64,000 nucleotides of DNA from Desmodesmus armatus (GCA_007449985.2 VIIQ02000193.1:62001-126000), one strand, 5' to 3'; shown: positions 27,462 through 40,900, counted from the stretch's first letter. Notes: generated by a model not told the origin, from the sequence alone. A program made the numbers and translations.

Positions 27462-28673
27462 TGCAAAGAGTGACTCTGTCTGGAGGGAGTTGGAGAGTTT
27501 GATCTGATGATCTCTGGTGTCAGCAGCAGGCCCCAGGCTGGGAAGCAGCAGCATCAGCTGGCACAGCAAGCAACTCCGCGCTATCAGGGCAGCAGGAGAT
27601 GCATTGTTTGTTGACGTGCTTCCAGCTTGGGTCACAGGTGGCGAGGGAGCCGGCAGTGTGTTGCTGCTGTATGGGAGTTTTCGCAGCAAACCGTCACAGA
27701 GCGCAGCATATGCATCTGGTCCCTCCTGGTGTGTTTGTTCCTTGCTCCCCTGTGGAGTGGGTTCGAGGTTGACATGTACACTTATGCAGGCACTGTTGTT
27801 GATATACTGGTACTGCATGTAAGAGTTCTGCAGCCTTGGATAGCTGTCATTGCAGTATGCTGGTGTGGCAAACAGCCACAGTGTTCATGTCTACTTGGTG
27901 TCGGTGGTTGAACATGTTGGCTGATCTGAACCCCGATACTCTTGAACCACTAGCCACAGCCAAAATCATCGTGTTGTGAACACACACGTGTTGTTAACAC
28001 ACACACGAGTGACAACAGTCGAGCACGTGGCAAAACGCCTGGTTACCGCAACACGTGGTACATCATCTCGATGCAACTTCAGTGCATGCCGCCCCCCCCC
28101 CCCACTCCACTGTGCTACTGAAGATATTTGGGGGGGGGGGGGTTGTTACAAGTGGATACTTTCACCGCTGAGCGGTACTCTCCACACATATATCTGATGG
28201 TCAGCCATGACTCTCACGGCGTGGCACAGGAATGCCAAAAAAAGCTGTGTTATAAACCCAGTGTGGGTTCTTGAGAATGCCCGTCCCCTGGCCTGGTAGC
28301 TTGGCAGGTGCGCCAACCGCAGGTGCGCCAACCCTGCTTACTGCAATATTGGTATTGCAGTAAGCACCGTCCTTGAACACAATGGCCTTTGTGGAACCAA
28401 CTAAGAACAGTAACAGCCACTGAGACTCTGAGTGCCTGTGACAGGCACTGTGGCACCCAAACGTCTGAGCTCAAACTCGCATTGGAGAGCCCGCACTGCC
28501 AGGCCACAGCCAATGCACACACTGTCTTACTGAAAGGTCAACAACCCTTAACTTGAATGAGAACCAGTGAGGCATTGACTGGCTGTGACAGCCTGGCACA
28601 CTGTCTACTAATACCTTAGCACCAGGCTAAGGCAGCTAATACCTTATGTGTGCCAGGCTCCACCTGAGCAGTG
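27462..28673. other. Convergent intergenic region
   Basis: This lies between the 3' ends of the CBM45 gene (plus) and the F-box/LRR gene (minus). No gene is supported. A perfect hairpin lies at 28336-28365 (arms GCTTACTGCAATA and complement, 4-base loop). Two copies of CAGGTGCGCCAACC precede it. TGTAA motifs near 27817 (plus) and near 28143 on the minus strand are possible poly(A) signals. Confidence 0.5.
28336..28365. repeat. Perfect 13-bp hairpin between convergent genes
   Basis: Left arm 28336-28348, loop 28349-28352, right arm 28353-28365. It is symmetric enough to act for both converging transcripts. Its function, for example as a 3'-end structure, is only inferred. Confidence 0.8.
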
Positions 28674-31528
28674 CTACAAGGCAGTGCAGAACTGCAGCAG
28701 CTGGCCGCACACGCCGGGCATGAGGCGCTCAGGGGCCTGCAACAAAGGAAGAAACAGTCAGGCACCTTCAGCACCAAGCACACTTCCACAGGACCAGGAT
28801 GATAGCCTGCGAATTGGCAAATGGCACAGTCAATACAGCATTTGCATGCACTCCGTATATACGTATGCATGCCATGAACGATGCATGCCATACTGGACTA
28901 TCTGGTACGTGCATTCTGCCCCCTTCCCTCACCCCTCCCTTGCCGCACCCGCCCCCCTCCACCCGCACCCACATGCTTGTGCCTGGTGATGCACTGCTTG
29001 CCAAGCACATGATGTGTCTCGCATATGTATAGCTGCACATGTATCATCTTTGCCAGCACACCATGTGTCACACACCGGGTGGCATCGCCCTCACACGCCG
29101 TGTTGGCCAGCCGAATAGGGGTTCCCGGGGTCCAAGTAGGCTTCTCCGAGTGACTCCTGCCAAAGCCGCAGCAAGCAGAAAACCCGCAACTGCAGCAACT
29201 GTCTCACACTGCCCCCCCCCCCCCATACACACACACACTGTGTGACACTCACCGTGTTGGCTGGAATGGGGCCCCCGGGAGGCTCCCGGGCCCCGGGATC
29301 CAAGTAGGCTTCTCCTGCCCAAGCCTCAGCAAGCAGAACACCCGCAACTGCAGCAGCTGTCTCACAATGCCCCCCCCCCCCCCACCACACACACACACTG
29401 TGTGACACTCACCTTGTTGGCCAGTCTGATGGGGGTGCCTGGCGTCCAATCAGGCTTCTCCTGCCCGGGCTTGAGCCAGTACACCCGTAGCTCGGTTAGC
29501 CACCTCAGCCCCGTCAGCTGCAGCAGCTGCGCAACATCCGTATACACTGTATCATGCGCAAGCCTCCGCAAACACTTCAGCTGCGGCAAGACCTCAGACA
29601 CGGTTTCGAGGTTCACGCTAGTGTTGCTTGACGTGCACTGAGAAAACGGCCTGAAATCCAACTCTTGCAGCTTATTCAACTGAATCAAGGGGCTGAGGTC
29701 GATGCTTGGATCCAAGGTGTCCCAAAGAGTCAGAGAAGTGAGGGCGGGGCAGCTCTGTACTATGCTCGGAAGTCCTTGGGTGTCCATGTAAAACCCTGGC
29801 TGGATGATCTGGAGCTCCTTGAGGGTTAGCAGTTGCGGCAGCAAAGGGACGGAGGAAGGGCAGCGACCCGAGACGATCAGGCTGTGGAGACGACTGCAAG
29901 CTGCGAGGGCTTCAAAGGGCGAGGACGCAGCGCACGCCCGCTGGTTGTCACACACCACCTTGTCTTCCGAGTCTGACGCATCCGCAGAGTCAAGTGCGAC
30001 CGCACAGTCTGTGCGCGCATCAGCCTGAGGTCGGAAGACGTCATGTAGTTTCAGGTGGGTAAGGCATGCGAGGCGTCCCATAGCGGACATGATCTCCACC
30101 GGCGTGGCCGTCCAATGCTCATGACCCTTGGACAGACTCAAGTACTGCAGGTTTGACAGCTCTTCCAACAGCTTTGGATCCACACCAGTTAAGTTGGACA
30201 GCTCCAAATGTTTCAAGCTAGGCAGCTGCAGCGACTCGGGGGTCCAGCTGTGTGTCAGCCGCATACTACCCCCATGTACAACCACCAGCTTGCCCAGCTG
30301 CTGCATGGGAAGCAACGGTGCCAAGCTGCCGCCAGCGCCCATCAACAGGCTGAGTTTCAGCTCACGGAGGTTCGTTAGGCAAGAGAGGGCTGGTAGCCAG
30401 GGGGACTCGTAATCTCCGGTCGGCATCCAGGCGACCTGGGAGATGTCTAGGTGGGTCAGGGTTGTCAGGGCTGCCCACATGCCGCCGAAGGTCACAGGCT
30501 GTGGTAAGCGGTGCGTGTCTCTGTCTGCGACTGCAGTCGTCACTGCCAAGGGAGCTTCTAAGGTATCTTGCGCTGCATCCCCATACACATCTGCAGCCCT
30601 GGTGGTTGAGTTCGTGTACTGGCTAGAGGAGGCCGTCTCTCCTAGGCCCAATAGACCAAAGTCTGCAGGCAGCTGCACAGGGGTCCCCTCCACACTGAAG
30701 CCTCCTCCCAGGGCCTCCTCTGCAATAGGCGCGTCCATTGGGCGGGAAGAAGCTGCGGCGTGGCCGGCCATACATCCCCTCATCCGTGCTCAGCACCAGC
30801 CGCTGCAGGTTCGTCAAGCACGGCAGCGCTGCCAGCGGGTGCAAGCCGGGCCCCAGGTCACACCTGTCGAGCTCAAGGCGAGTGAGGTGTGGGGCAGCCT
30901 GCACCCAGCTGGGGCGCATGGATGCAGCGGGGTTGTGCATGCGGCTGCGACCTTGGCTGGCAGCCAAGACCGACTGGGAGGGTGGCGTTTGGTCTAGCTG
31001 CATGGTGGTGGTGTCAGGGCGGCATTGGGTAGCTGTTGGGCAAGTGTTGCTACTCCATGGCTCCAACCGCACTGCCAGGCCACAGAGCAGCAGCTCGCGC
31101 AGAGCTGGCAGAGGGCCGTGGGGTGTCAGAGGGTCAGACATCAGTGTGCCGTTCGCAAAGTCCTCCCTCATGGATATGGTGAGGTCCAGGGATGTGATGC
31201 CGTTGTTGTGCTGCTGGCTGCATAAGTGTGACAGGAGTGACGCGCGACCAGCGGAGGTGATGTTTGTCTTGATGCTGGTGGTGGTTGCCAGCGCTCCTGC
31301 ACGCCAGCTGCTGTTGACGAGGGCGGCGGAATTGAAGCGGTGGTGTGTAGGGAGGTGCTGCATGATCAGCTCTAGGGCTGCCCTTGGTAGGTCTGGGAGG
31401 TGCTGCATTGGTGGGGAGTCCTCTTTAGCAGACGTTTTTTCTGCCGAGGGAGTCAACAGCAGCAGGATGCCAGGAGTTTCAGCAGCAGTTGCAACGAGAG
31501 ATAAAGCTGTACTGCACACACACCGCAC
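28674..31528 (-). CDS. F-box / leucine-rich-repeat protein
   Basis: A long exon runs from about 31528 to 29413, then a short last exon 28736-28674 (APERLMPGVCGQLLQFCTAL, stop). The F-box sits near residue 40: HLPDLPRAALELIMQHLP, then ALVNSSWRAGA. LRR-type repeats follow (LTTLTHLDISQV, CLTNLRELKL, SLKHLELSNLTGV, LSNLQYLSLS, CLTHLKLHDV, ALTSLTLWDT, TGLRWLTELRVYWL). Such proteins are substrate receptors of SCF ubiquitin ligases. The frame changes once near 30690-30790, between STDEGMYG and the poor-complexity linker before the second LRR block, so one small indel is implied. The ATG at 31528 may be spliced away: an acceptor (GTGTGTGCAG) lies right there, and the ATG at 31408 just before the F-box is an alternative start. 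Two donor-side echoes follow the long exon. Confidence 0.75.
29095..29345 (-). repeat. Two downstream echoes of the F-box/LRR long-exon end
   Basis: Blocks near 29255-29345 and 29095-29160 repeat the last approximately 90 bases of the long exon (CAGGAGAAGCCTACTTGGA region) with GTGAGTGTCACACAG or a decayed donor. Each is preceded by CA and C-runs on the plus strand. The intact end is at 29413. Confidence 0.85.
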
Positions 31529-33323
31529 GACGCCATTGTAGGCAAAAAAAAAGCGTCGATCTGCTTACTTCTGATATCCCCAACTCATCCAGTCTGGGCT
31601 GCATGGCGTCCTCGTTGTGGCGCAGTGTTTTCGGCATCGATCGTCGCTGCTCGAGGGCAATTCCCTGACTGGACGTGCAAGTGGCACGTTTACTGTTGTG
31701 ACACAGCGTTTACATCTGAAATGTGTCCAGGAGATGGGTGAGAAAAAGTCAGCAGAACAGCAACTGAACTTCGGCTGGCCTTCTGCGACCATGTGCACGG
31801 CAAGAGCATCAACCCGATCGGTTAGATGCCGGTGGCAGCATCCCTGTCTTCAGTAGTTTCCCCCATGCATGCTCACATTTTGCGAATGCGGGGGGCGTTC
31901 GTCACTCTAGCGCTAGCGCTGTTTTCACTCATGCAACATGCAGCAGCAAGATTTCATGCAGGAAAACATCTACTCTGCCACCATGAGCACATGCTGAATC
32001 TGCTGCAGGTGCTTTGTTGCAGGTGCGTTTGAAGCAGGAACTTGACTTGAGGCTCACACTGAGCTGGGCTGTCGGCGTTGCTCTGGACACATTTGCGCAT
32101 GATGATGTTGGTCTGGGCTCAGACTGTAGAAAGTGTACTACTTTGGGGACTGGCATCCCCGGCGCTAGGCAGTGGGCAAAGTCTGCTCATGAGGGTATAT
32201 GTCTCACAGACGGCATGTGTTACGACATACAGTCTGACCCAGCCCAACCTGGGATCGATGCACTGCTAGCTCATTGCACATAAACAGCGGCAGCCACTGC
32301 TGGTGGGTACACCACGTACAAGTTGTGGTCAAAGGCTTGACCGCTCGAGCTGAACCAGAGGCTGCGCAGCAACAGTACATGGGTACACGAACAACTCTGA
32401 CACTGCCATTGTGTAGCGCGCTTGTGCGGCACAAGAAACGCGTTGCAAGGCGGCCTTGCAGAGCAACATAATCTTACCAATTGCCATCCCTTGGAAGGTT
32501 ACCACAAGTGCGCCAGCATCATGCCTGCCTTGCTGATGATCACCACATAGCTGCATGCGACACATGCATTGCATCCGCACCGATATCGTTGTGACTGTTG
32601 CGCTACCAAATCCAAGGGCAGCTCTGCCTCATGCGGCTTTGACATATGCCACCTGCAACGGCTGGCCCTGTGACAGCAGCTGCTGCAACCACTGCAACAC
32701 CCCCACCCTCCCCCGATCCCCTGTTGCTGCATGCGCTCTGTCTGTGCTGCGTACAGCTGTGAAGTCCCTTCAGTGACTGAAGCGCTGGGAAGCGTGGCAG
32801 CGTTACTGCCAACATCTCCTTCCTGTGGCATGTACTCCTGCCTATGCTCCTGCTTGTGGTGTGCCAGGGAATGCTGCTGCTGCTGCTGCTGCTGTGTTTC
32901 TTGCAGGGATGGGTTCGAGATGGTGTCAGCAAGTGAACTGACAGGCAGCACCCCACCATGGGAGCTTTTGTTGACAGCAGCAGGATGTTCAGAACCCCAC
33001 GAAGCCAGCTCAGCTGATGGTGTCCCCATTTACAAACTGCCAGCCAAATGCATTGGTTGAATGTTGGCTCTGCTGTTCATGTTGTGCCGAGGCTGGGATG
33101 CATGTTCAGCTGCGAGGTCCAAACACGTGAGGATTGACCATGTTAAAATACGATTTTGTCTGTATCAGCGATCAGGAAAGAGCAGTAGGCGGGGCGCAAC
33201 TGCCAACCTCGTCACTGGAAGGTCGGTGTTCGGCGAGCGCGCAAGGTCCCGAGGAACGAGAATGCAATGTTACATAATGACCAAAAAAACCAACAACGCA
33301 GCATGTTGTGGGTCAGCGAATAC
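31529..33323. other. Spacer between the F-box/LRR start and MYND gene A end
   Basis: No confirmed gene. A GTAAGC donor on the minus strand near 31568 may end an upstream non-coding or short first exon of the F-box/LRR gene. At 32499-33029 the minus strand is open for 176 codons with a Gln7 run and a Ser/Gln-rich composition, while the plus strand is also partly open; I recognise no family, so it is not called as a gene. Confidence 0.4.
33270..33274 (-). terminator. Poly(A) signal TGTAA of MYND gene A
   Basis: TGTAA on the minus strand about 50 bases after the stop codon of MYND gene A. TGTAA is the usual chlorophyte poly(A) signal. Confidence 0.5.
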
Positions 33324-36300
33324 TTAGCTGCCATGTCCAGCTGTTGTGGCTGCTGCTGCTGCTGCTGCCGCCTCCGCCAGCGCCTTGCACACTGGCTTGT
33401 GCTGCTTCCATGCCTGCCGCTGACAGGTCCTGCTGCAGTAGCGAGCCGTGAGGCACCCTGCACATATGCAGCTGCGCCCTGACACCAGCGCCAGCTCACT
33501 CCTGCCGCCAGCATTGCTGCAGCTGGGGTTGTTGCACACACACCTGACGGCAACAGCCGTCAGCACTGCACCAACAGACTGCAGCTGCGCCTGCAGCGCT
33601 GCCTTTCCTGCTGCATTGCTGCTCTGCTGGGGTGGCTCTTCACCTGCTTGGCCGGTGTTTTCCTGCGCTGGCTGCAGCAGTGTCAGCAGCCCCTGCAGCT
33701 GCTCCTGCATATGCTGTGTGTCATGTCCTGCAGCTGTCAGGTGCTGGGCAAGGTCTGGTTCCTGCAGGCAGCCCAGCAGGCCCTGAGCAGGCTCCTTGAG
33801 GCCTCCTATGGCGTCCCCTGCCTGCAGCTGCAGCTGCAGGCAACAGCGTCCAAACAGAAACAGCGCAGGCAGCATGCTGTCTGCTGCTGCTGGTGCTGCC
33901 CTGGCAGCAGCAGCTGTAGGGGCGACACTGGGCTTGTGGGTTGTGGACGCTGCTGCCATGGCCGTTGCTGCTGTACTGATGTGAGATGTGCCGCAAGACA
34001 TGGCATCACCAGCGTGGGTCTGCAGCTGCGCAGAGCCTGCCAGGTGGCCACCAACAGAGAAGGACATGCGCAGGGCACTTTGCAGCATTGCCACTGAAGC
34101 CAGAGCAGCAGACTGTCCGACGCTGCTGGCGCACTGAGGTGACATGCTGCTCACTGCGCTGCCAACCTTCAGCATGCTGCCCAGCAAACTGAACAGCTGT
34201 TGGTGCTCGGGGCTGTCAGCGCCCGCACCCGCAGTCAGCAGCACTAAGGGCGCCTGTGGTCCGCTGAGCAAATCACTGAGCTGCTCGACTGCTGAGATAA
34301 TCCTCGCCGGTTCGTTTGCGCCCTTGGATCGGCAGGTTCAGACTCTGATACTGCCACAGCTGCTGCAAGCCGTGCAAAACACTCGAATGTCTGCAGCAGC
34401 TGCATAGTGAAAGACGCCAACCTGCTCAATTGGGGGACTGCACATGCAGTGCCTACTGCCGCTGGTTGAGCATCCTGGGAGCTGCTAGCAGCACTGCTTG
34501 CGCTGCCATGGGCACTGCTGCTGCTGCTGCTGCTGCTGCCCACACTGTTGTTGCTGCTGCCAGCAGCACTGCTGCTGCTGCTGCTGCTACCAACAGCATT
34601 GCTGCTGCCTGCAGCCCTCTCAGCAAACGCTGCGAGGCTCGCAACTAGTGATGGCATCTGCTCAAGCACCGCGCCTAGCAACGCAACCGACGTTACCGCA
34701 ATGTCTAGTGCCATCTCACTGTCAACCTGCAGAAGCCAGCTGGCTTGAAGCCTGGGCGGCATGCTGCCAGCTGATCTGCCAGAAGTTGATGAACGGGCAT
34801 CGTTGGATAGGCCGCTGCTGCTGCTGCTGCTGCTGCCGTCGCCGCTGTCAAAGAGCTGTGTCTGCGCCTTGGAGCCTGCCTTTGCTGCCTGTGTGGCACC
34901 CTGCTGGTCTAGGACCAGCTTCAGGCTGTTCTCTGTGAGCTGCAGCAGCAGGGGTACCACGTCTGCCAGCCACTCTGTGGGCACTGGCCATTGCCTCACG
35001 GAGGTTGTGCCTGCTGCTGAGGACTGCGATCGCAGCAGCTGAAGCCAGCGTGGTAAGCACAAGCAGCATGCACGGACTGTTATCAAGCAGCCAGTAAGGT
35101 GCAGATCAACATTTGGCAGGCGGGCGTCATCTGCCTTCAGAAGCAGGCTCGTTGCATAGGGTAAGAGAATAGCGGGCAGCAGCAAGTGCAGCTGCTGCTC
35201 CTGAGCTGTCATGGGTGCAGCCTGCAGCTGCTGCCCCTTAGCATGAGCATGCCAGTACTTGGTGATCTCTGCATGTACTTCTAACATGGGCCATGCCCCT
35301 ACCAGGACTGATAAGCCTGCTGCTTGCTGCAGCGTCCTGCCTGCACACAGGGCTGTGAGGCTGCTGACACCAAAGCACTGGAACAGCTGCTGCAGGCTGG
35401 AGCTAGGCTGCAGCATCACAGCACTGCCGCCGCTGCTGCTGCTGCGAGCAGCAGTGCTGGTACTGGTCCATGGTGTACTGCTGCTGCGATCGTCTGTAGA
35501 GGAGTTGACCTCAAGCTGAAGGCAGGCTGTGCAGCTGATGCAGGCAGCCAATAGCGGCACCACAGCGTCACTGTGCAGCAGCTGCTGCAAAAACGGCTCG
35601 TGCTTCAGGTACCAGTCACCAACGTTCACACTGCCAGGGGACTCAGCAGACTGCAGCATGAGGCACACCTTGACTGTTACTGCATTCACGATCGGCAGGA
35701 AGCTGGGCATCAGCTTGACAACTGCTTGGGGCAGCAGCTGTGGGCTGGGCATGCTGCCGCACCTCCAACCGCAGCGGCTCATGACCGCTGCTGCAAGGCG
35801 CAGGGCTGCAGGTGTTGTAGGGCCTATCAACAGGATCTGTGAGGATTCATGAGCCCACAGGTCCTGCACAATAGCGTATACGTGCAGCAGTGCAGTTGCG
35901 CGTGGCACAGCCCCGTCCGATGTCTCATCTGTGCTGAAAATCGCCAACTGCTGTGCCGGATCTGCCTGAGGCTGCTGCTGTGCCTGTCGTGCTGATGTCA
36001 TGACGTGCTCAGTGGCAGCGTCCAGGATGGAGGGCAGCTGCTGCAGCAAGCCTGAGGTCTGCAGCTGCTGCCTGATGCTGGCCTTGAGGATGCTGCTGGT
36101 ACCATGCACCATGCCCAGCGCCGGCAGCAGCGTCATGTCACCAGTGCTGGAGTCCTCGCAGAACTTGAGCACAGCTTTCAGCAGCACACCAAGGCAGCGG
36201 GTGACACTAGCGCACTGCAATGCGCTGGCTGCTGGATCATTTGCGGTCTTAAGTAGGACAGTTGTCATGCGCAGGGGCACCTGCAGCATTTTGCAGAGCC

Positions 36301-37174
36301 AAAGAGAAGATTCCGAAGTTTTGCATTTGTCCGGTAGCACCGTGCTACTGGGTGAGCTCAGCTTCACAGGCATCTGAAAGAGGTGTACACTCAAACATGC
36401 TTGGGACCAGCGCAGCTCAATGAAAGGTTTGTGCGCCATCTCAATGGCATGCGCCACTATGCTATGCTATGGTAAGGCTGTAATCCTGAAGACAAAATGC
36501 AGGCCTGATGCCATTGGCATGCCACACATGACGCTGCGCACTGCCAGTGGCGGCCAGTGGCGCCACACACACATCATTTGCGCACTGCCAGTGGCACAGG
36601 GCCAGTGGCGGCCACACACACATCATTTGCAAGTGGCCAAAAGTAAAACTGAGTATCCTTCTACTACAAGTCCTCCTGGAAACTTTAGTGATTGCTGATG
36701 TACTAGTATTGATGCTAGTATTAAGTTTTTTCGCTGGGCGTACCCACGCCCTTGTACCTAACTTCGGACTGTCTGAACTTTGGATGGTGGATGGATTGGC
36801 TGGACGCACACTCTGTGTCAACACATACACATATGCTAAACACAGTGGCCGCGCTGTGCCATCAGGATGGGCCGCATCACCGATGTTGAGTCATGCACCC
36901 TGGCGCTGCAAGGAAACAACTGCTGGCATCACCCTTTCACTGTGTTTGTTGAATAACCGCCAAGAATGCTTCCCACCTGGTCAGTGATGACAAGCGTCTT
37001 CCAGTCCTGTTCTGTGAGCTCCTGGAAGCCCTGGGTATTGCCAAGCAGATTGGCTTCAACCATTTGTTGCAAGCGGTGCAGCAGATAGCGTATCGGCTCC
37101 TGAACGGGGCTTTGGCAGCCTTCTTCCAAGCAGTCCACAGTTTTTGATATCACCGTGTACATTGTATCCTTCAT
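33324..37174 (-). CDS. MYND-finger protein, paralogue A
   Basis: Exon 1 (37174-36977) encodes 66 residues beginning MKDTMYTVISKTVDCLEEG and ending LTEQDWKTLVITDQ. Exon 2 (36280-33324) starts VPLRMTTVLLKTANDPAAS and encodes a long Ala/Gln/Leu-rich, probably alpha-helical body with Ser runs, ending in a MYND zinc finger: CVCNNPSCSNAGG, then CICAGCLTARYCSRTCQRQ and WKQHKPVCKALA. MYND fingers mediate protein binding. The body is unassigned. One base is missing near 34305 compared with paralogues B and C (after NRR), splitting the long exon into two frames; restoring it would give about 1,050 residues. It is divergent from paralogue B, with about 0.75 kb between starts. Its upstream region resembles that of paralogue C. 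Confidence 0.8.
36535..36632. repeat. Tandem repeat in the MYND-A intron
   Basis: Two copies of a unit of about 45-50 bp containing GCGCACTGCCAGTGGC and CACACACACATCATTTGC. Located in the 0.7 kb intron; unlike other genes here, no exon echo is seen in this intron. Confidence 0.8.
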
Positions 37175-37927
37175 GGTGCCACCAGGATGAGCTTACGGTC
37201 CTGTTGCAGCAGCAGCGCAGCAGACTGTGACAGCAGTAGATGCCTTCGGCTGCATCAGCCCATCCAGAAAGCCACTCGTGCCACAGATGCTGATCATGCT
37301 GACACAGAATAAGGTCATACTTGCGTGCTATATACCTTGATGCGGGCTCAGGAGCGCTCAGTTGTCTGGAATGCACAAGGGCTGTCGAGGGGGTCAGCAG
37401 GCAAGGCAAACAGCAAACAGTTGTATCCGCTGAATGAGAGCATTCCGGCGCATGCGACACCGTGTCAGGCTGAATAGAGCGACTCGCTTCTGGCAGAACG
37501 CTTTCTACGGAGGCAACTATTCAAGGACAGGGGTAGTGGCGATGCGTCCAAAAATCGGTTACGCAATTGTCGGTTACGCAACGGTCGGTACCGACGTGGT
37601 GCAGGTTGCTTTGAAGATGTTTGCGTTCGTGCTGGCATCATTGATCCAAAATTTGCACTGTGCAAACTGGTGTGCCGCTCCAAGGTGGCCGAGTCCGACA
37701 CTTTCAAAAAGACATCGTCCATTTGCAGCCATTTGAGACCTTCGGAAGCCATCAAAACAGGTATGCATGACTAGATCGTGTGATCCACATGAGATCCAGT
37801 GCTTGGGACTGCTTGAAGTGCAGTATATGGACATCTGCTGCTCTGCTGCTTCTGCTGCTCCTGCTGCACCTAGGTGCCTGGCGCACGCCCACCGCTGCAC
37901 AGGCCTCCACGTGACAGCAGACCCACC
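37175..37927. promoter_or_regulatory. Divergent promoter region of MYND genes A and B
   Basis: The 0.75 kb between the two starts holds a direct repeat TCGGTTACGCAA at about 37554 and 37570, followed by CGGTCGGTACC. The side next to gene A (37180-37380, read on the minus strand) aligns with the region before gene C (about 41990-42178), including CAGCATGATCAGCATCTGTG and GAAGGCATCTACTGCT. The promoter or 5' UTR was therefore duplicated together with the gene. Confidence 0.6.
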
Positions 37928-40900
37928 ATGAAGAAGGGCCACGTGCCTAGCAGACCAACAGACAAGATGAGCATAGCAAAGATATTGAGAGGTGTTGTCG
38001 AGCTTATGGAGGCCCTCTGCAAGGACCCTACAAAGGAGGCAAACGACATGCTCAGCAACTTCATGTGTGCACTTCAAATCGGCATACGTGGCCAGCACTG
38101 GAGCCCTGCGGAGCTGGCAGCAGCAGACTGGAAGAAGCTTGTCACCAAAGACCAGGTGGGGACCCAGTTCAAAGTAGCTGCTGCATGGGCAGGGCACACT
38201 CATATGGCTGTATCCTTGCAGCGCTGCCATGCGGCATGACGCTGTCTCTATGAAAGGCCCTGATGCTATGTGCAAGACTTATGAAAGCACTTTCTCATCC
38301 GATGTGCAGTGCCACAGTACATGCGTCATGCCATGAAGTGCATGGCATGCAGTGGCCTGTTTGTGCATGATGAATTTTTGTGGCAGCAGCCGCGTGCCAT
38401 GCGCACACACAGCAAACCAAATGAGTGGCAGGGGCGCGCAACGGCTTGCAAAACAATCTGCCATGGAATGATTGCCTGGAACTGGCCCAGAACATGGCAT
38501 CCACATTGTTGCTGTAGCTACCACTGTACAGCTCACTGAGACAGCATCAAGATTAGGCCTGAGGTAGGATTCTAACACAATGACTTTCTATGTCCTCGTG
38601 GACCTTTCTTTGTGCAGTTGCCCCAGCGCATGTGCACCGCCTTCATCAAGCTCGCACACAACCCAGCAGCTAGCGCAATGCAGAGCAATGTCACCCACGC
38701 AGTTTCCGAGCTGCTCAACGTGCTGGCCTCCTGCTCGGGCGCAAGCAGCGGCATTGTGCAGGCCAGCATCAGGCAGCAGCTGCAGACCTCAGGCTTGCTG
38801 CAGCAGCTGCCTTTCATCCTGGACGCTGCCACTGAGCACGTCATGACCTCAGCACGACAGGCACAGCAGCAGCCTCAGGCAGACCCAGCACAGCACCTGG
38901 CGGACCTCCGCGCAGATGCGACAGCTGGCAACGCTATGTCGCGCGCAGCTGCACTGCTTGCCTTGTACGGCACCGTCCTGGAGCTCTGGCCTTTTGACCC
39001 AGCGCTGCTGGTGTCAGCTGCTGGCCCCATAGCACCTGCAGCCCTGCGCCTCGCAGCAGCTGTGCTGAGCCGCTGCGGCTGGAGGTGTGGCAGCATGACC
39101 AGCCCACAGCTGCCACCTCAGGTTACTGGCAAGCTGCTGTCCAACTTCCTGCCAGCCGTCAATGCAGTGACGTCAAAGGTTTGTGCCATGCTACAGGCAG
39201 GTAGTGATGTCAACACAGATCCGTGGTTCCTGCAGAAGGAGCTGTTCGTGCAGCAGCTTTTGAAGAGTGAGGGTGTGGTGCCGCTGCTGGCTGCCTGCAT
39301 CAGCTGCTTGTCCTGTCTGGACTTGGAACTAACCAGCAACTGCCGCAGCAGCACAGCCAGCAGCAGCGGCGGCGGCAGCAGCAGCAGCGGCGGCGGCAGC
39401 AGCAGCAGCAGCACCACAGCTCATGCAGGCAAGAAGGTTCCTGCAGCTGCTGCGCTGCTGCAATCTAGCTCCAGCCTGCAGCAGCTGTTCCAGTGCTTTG
39501 GTGTCAGCAGCATCACAGCCCTCTGTGCAGGCAGGACGCTGCAGCAGGACAACCCATCTGTAATAGAAGGACTCAACCCTATGTTGGAGACTTACTCAGA
39601 CGTATGCCGATACTGGCACGACTGTGCTGACCCACAGCAGCAGCTGCAGACGGCATCAACATCGGTGTCCCACCAATTGGTGCAAGAGCAGCAGCTGCAT
39701 CTGCTGCTGCCAGTCATGCTGCTGCACTGTGCAGCAAGCTCGCCTGCGCCAGTGGCAGGTGACGGCTCCGTCAGTGCCCGCAGATTTGTTGCAAGGTATA
39801 TGCCAGCTGTCGGTGCATGCTGTACTGGCTTCCAGCGTTGGCTGCAGCTGGTGCCGCAGCAGTCCTCAGCAGCAGCAGACACCACTGGGCTGCAGCCAGT
39901 GCTCCCTGCAGAGTGGCTAGCAGAAGCGCTGCCTCTGATGCTGAAGGTTGCAGACAGGAGTATCCAGCTGGTCCCATGTGATGCACTGGCAGCAAACGCG
40001 AGCTCAGAAGCACAGAAGCAGGGCATCGGCAGCAGCAGTAGCAGTGGCAGCCCAGCGCATACCTTCTCCCGTTCAGGTTCCACCCCTGATCAGCCCGATG
40101 TGCACAGCGGGTATGGGATGGCCAGGCTCGAGGCCCGCCCTGCCATGGCACTGGGGAATGCTGGACACTCTGTGCTGATGATTTACATGGTGCTTGCATT
40201 GCTGTCTTCTCGTGCTGTGGCAAATGTAAGCAGCAGTGTCAGTGGCTGCAGCAGCAGGAGCAGCAGATCCTGCAGCAGGAGCAGCAGCACCCAGAGGGTC
40301 CAGGATGCACGGGCAGCTGACACTGCATGGCCTCTGCTGCACCGCAACATTGTGGCCCCTCACACCAGCCAGCTGCTGCGCGTGTTTGATGCCTTTGCAC
40401 GGATTGCAGCAGCTGCAGCTGCGGTAGTGTCAGACAGCAACAACAGCAGCACCAATGCAGAACTACCTGGAGTCCTGCACATGAACACCCTCCCCGCAGC
40501 CCAACGTATCTTCACATTGTTCAACAACAAGGCAGCCATCCCAGAGGCACCCCTTGTGCTTCTGGCAGCAGCTGCAGGTGCTGGCAGCCCCGAGTACCAG
40601 CAGCTGTTTAGTCTGCTCGGCAGCATGCTCAAGGCCGGCAGCGCAGCGAGCAGCAAAGACCCTGAATGGGCTACAGAAGCCACAATCTGTGTTGCCAGGG
40701 CTGCAGTAACATTGTTGTGGAATGCCGTGCGCCCGCCTGGGTCAGCAGCAGCAGCAGACGCTGGGCGCATTGCAGACCATAAACCAGCTGGGGCTCCAGC
40801 AGGGCCCGCAGCAGCAGACAGCTTGCTGCCGGCACTCTTCCTGTTTGGCCGTTGCTGCCTGCATCTGCAGGCCAGCGATGCTTGCAAACTGGAGCCTAGG

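Noticed and set aside
32499..33029. 176-codon Gln/Ser-rich minus-strand gene
   Set aside because: No family resemblance, no splice or start context, and partly open on both strands; left unassigned.
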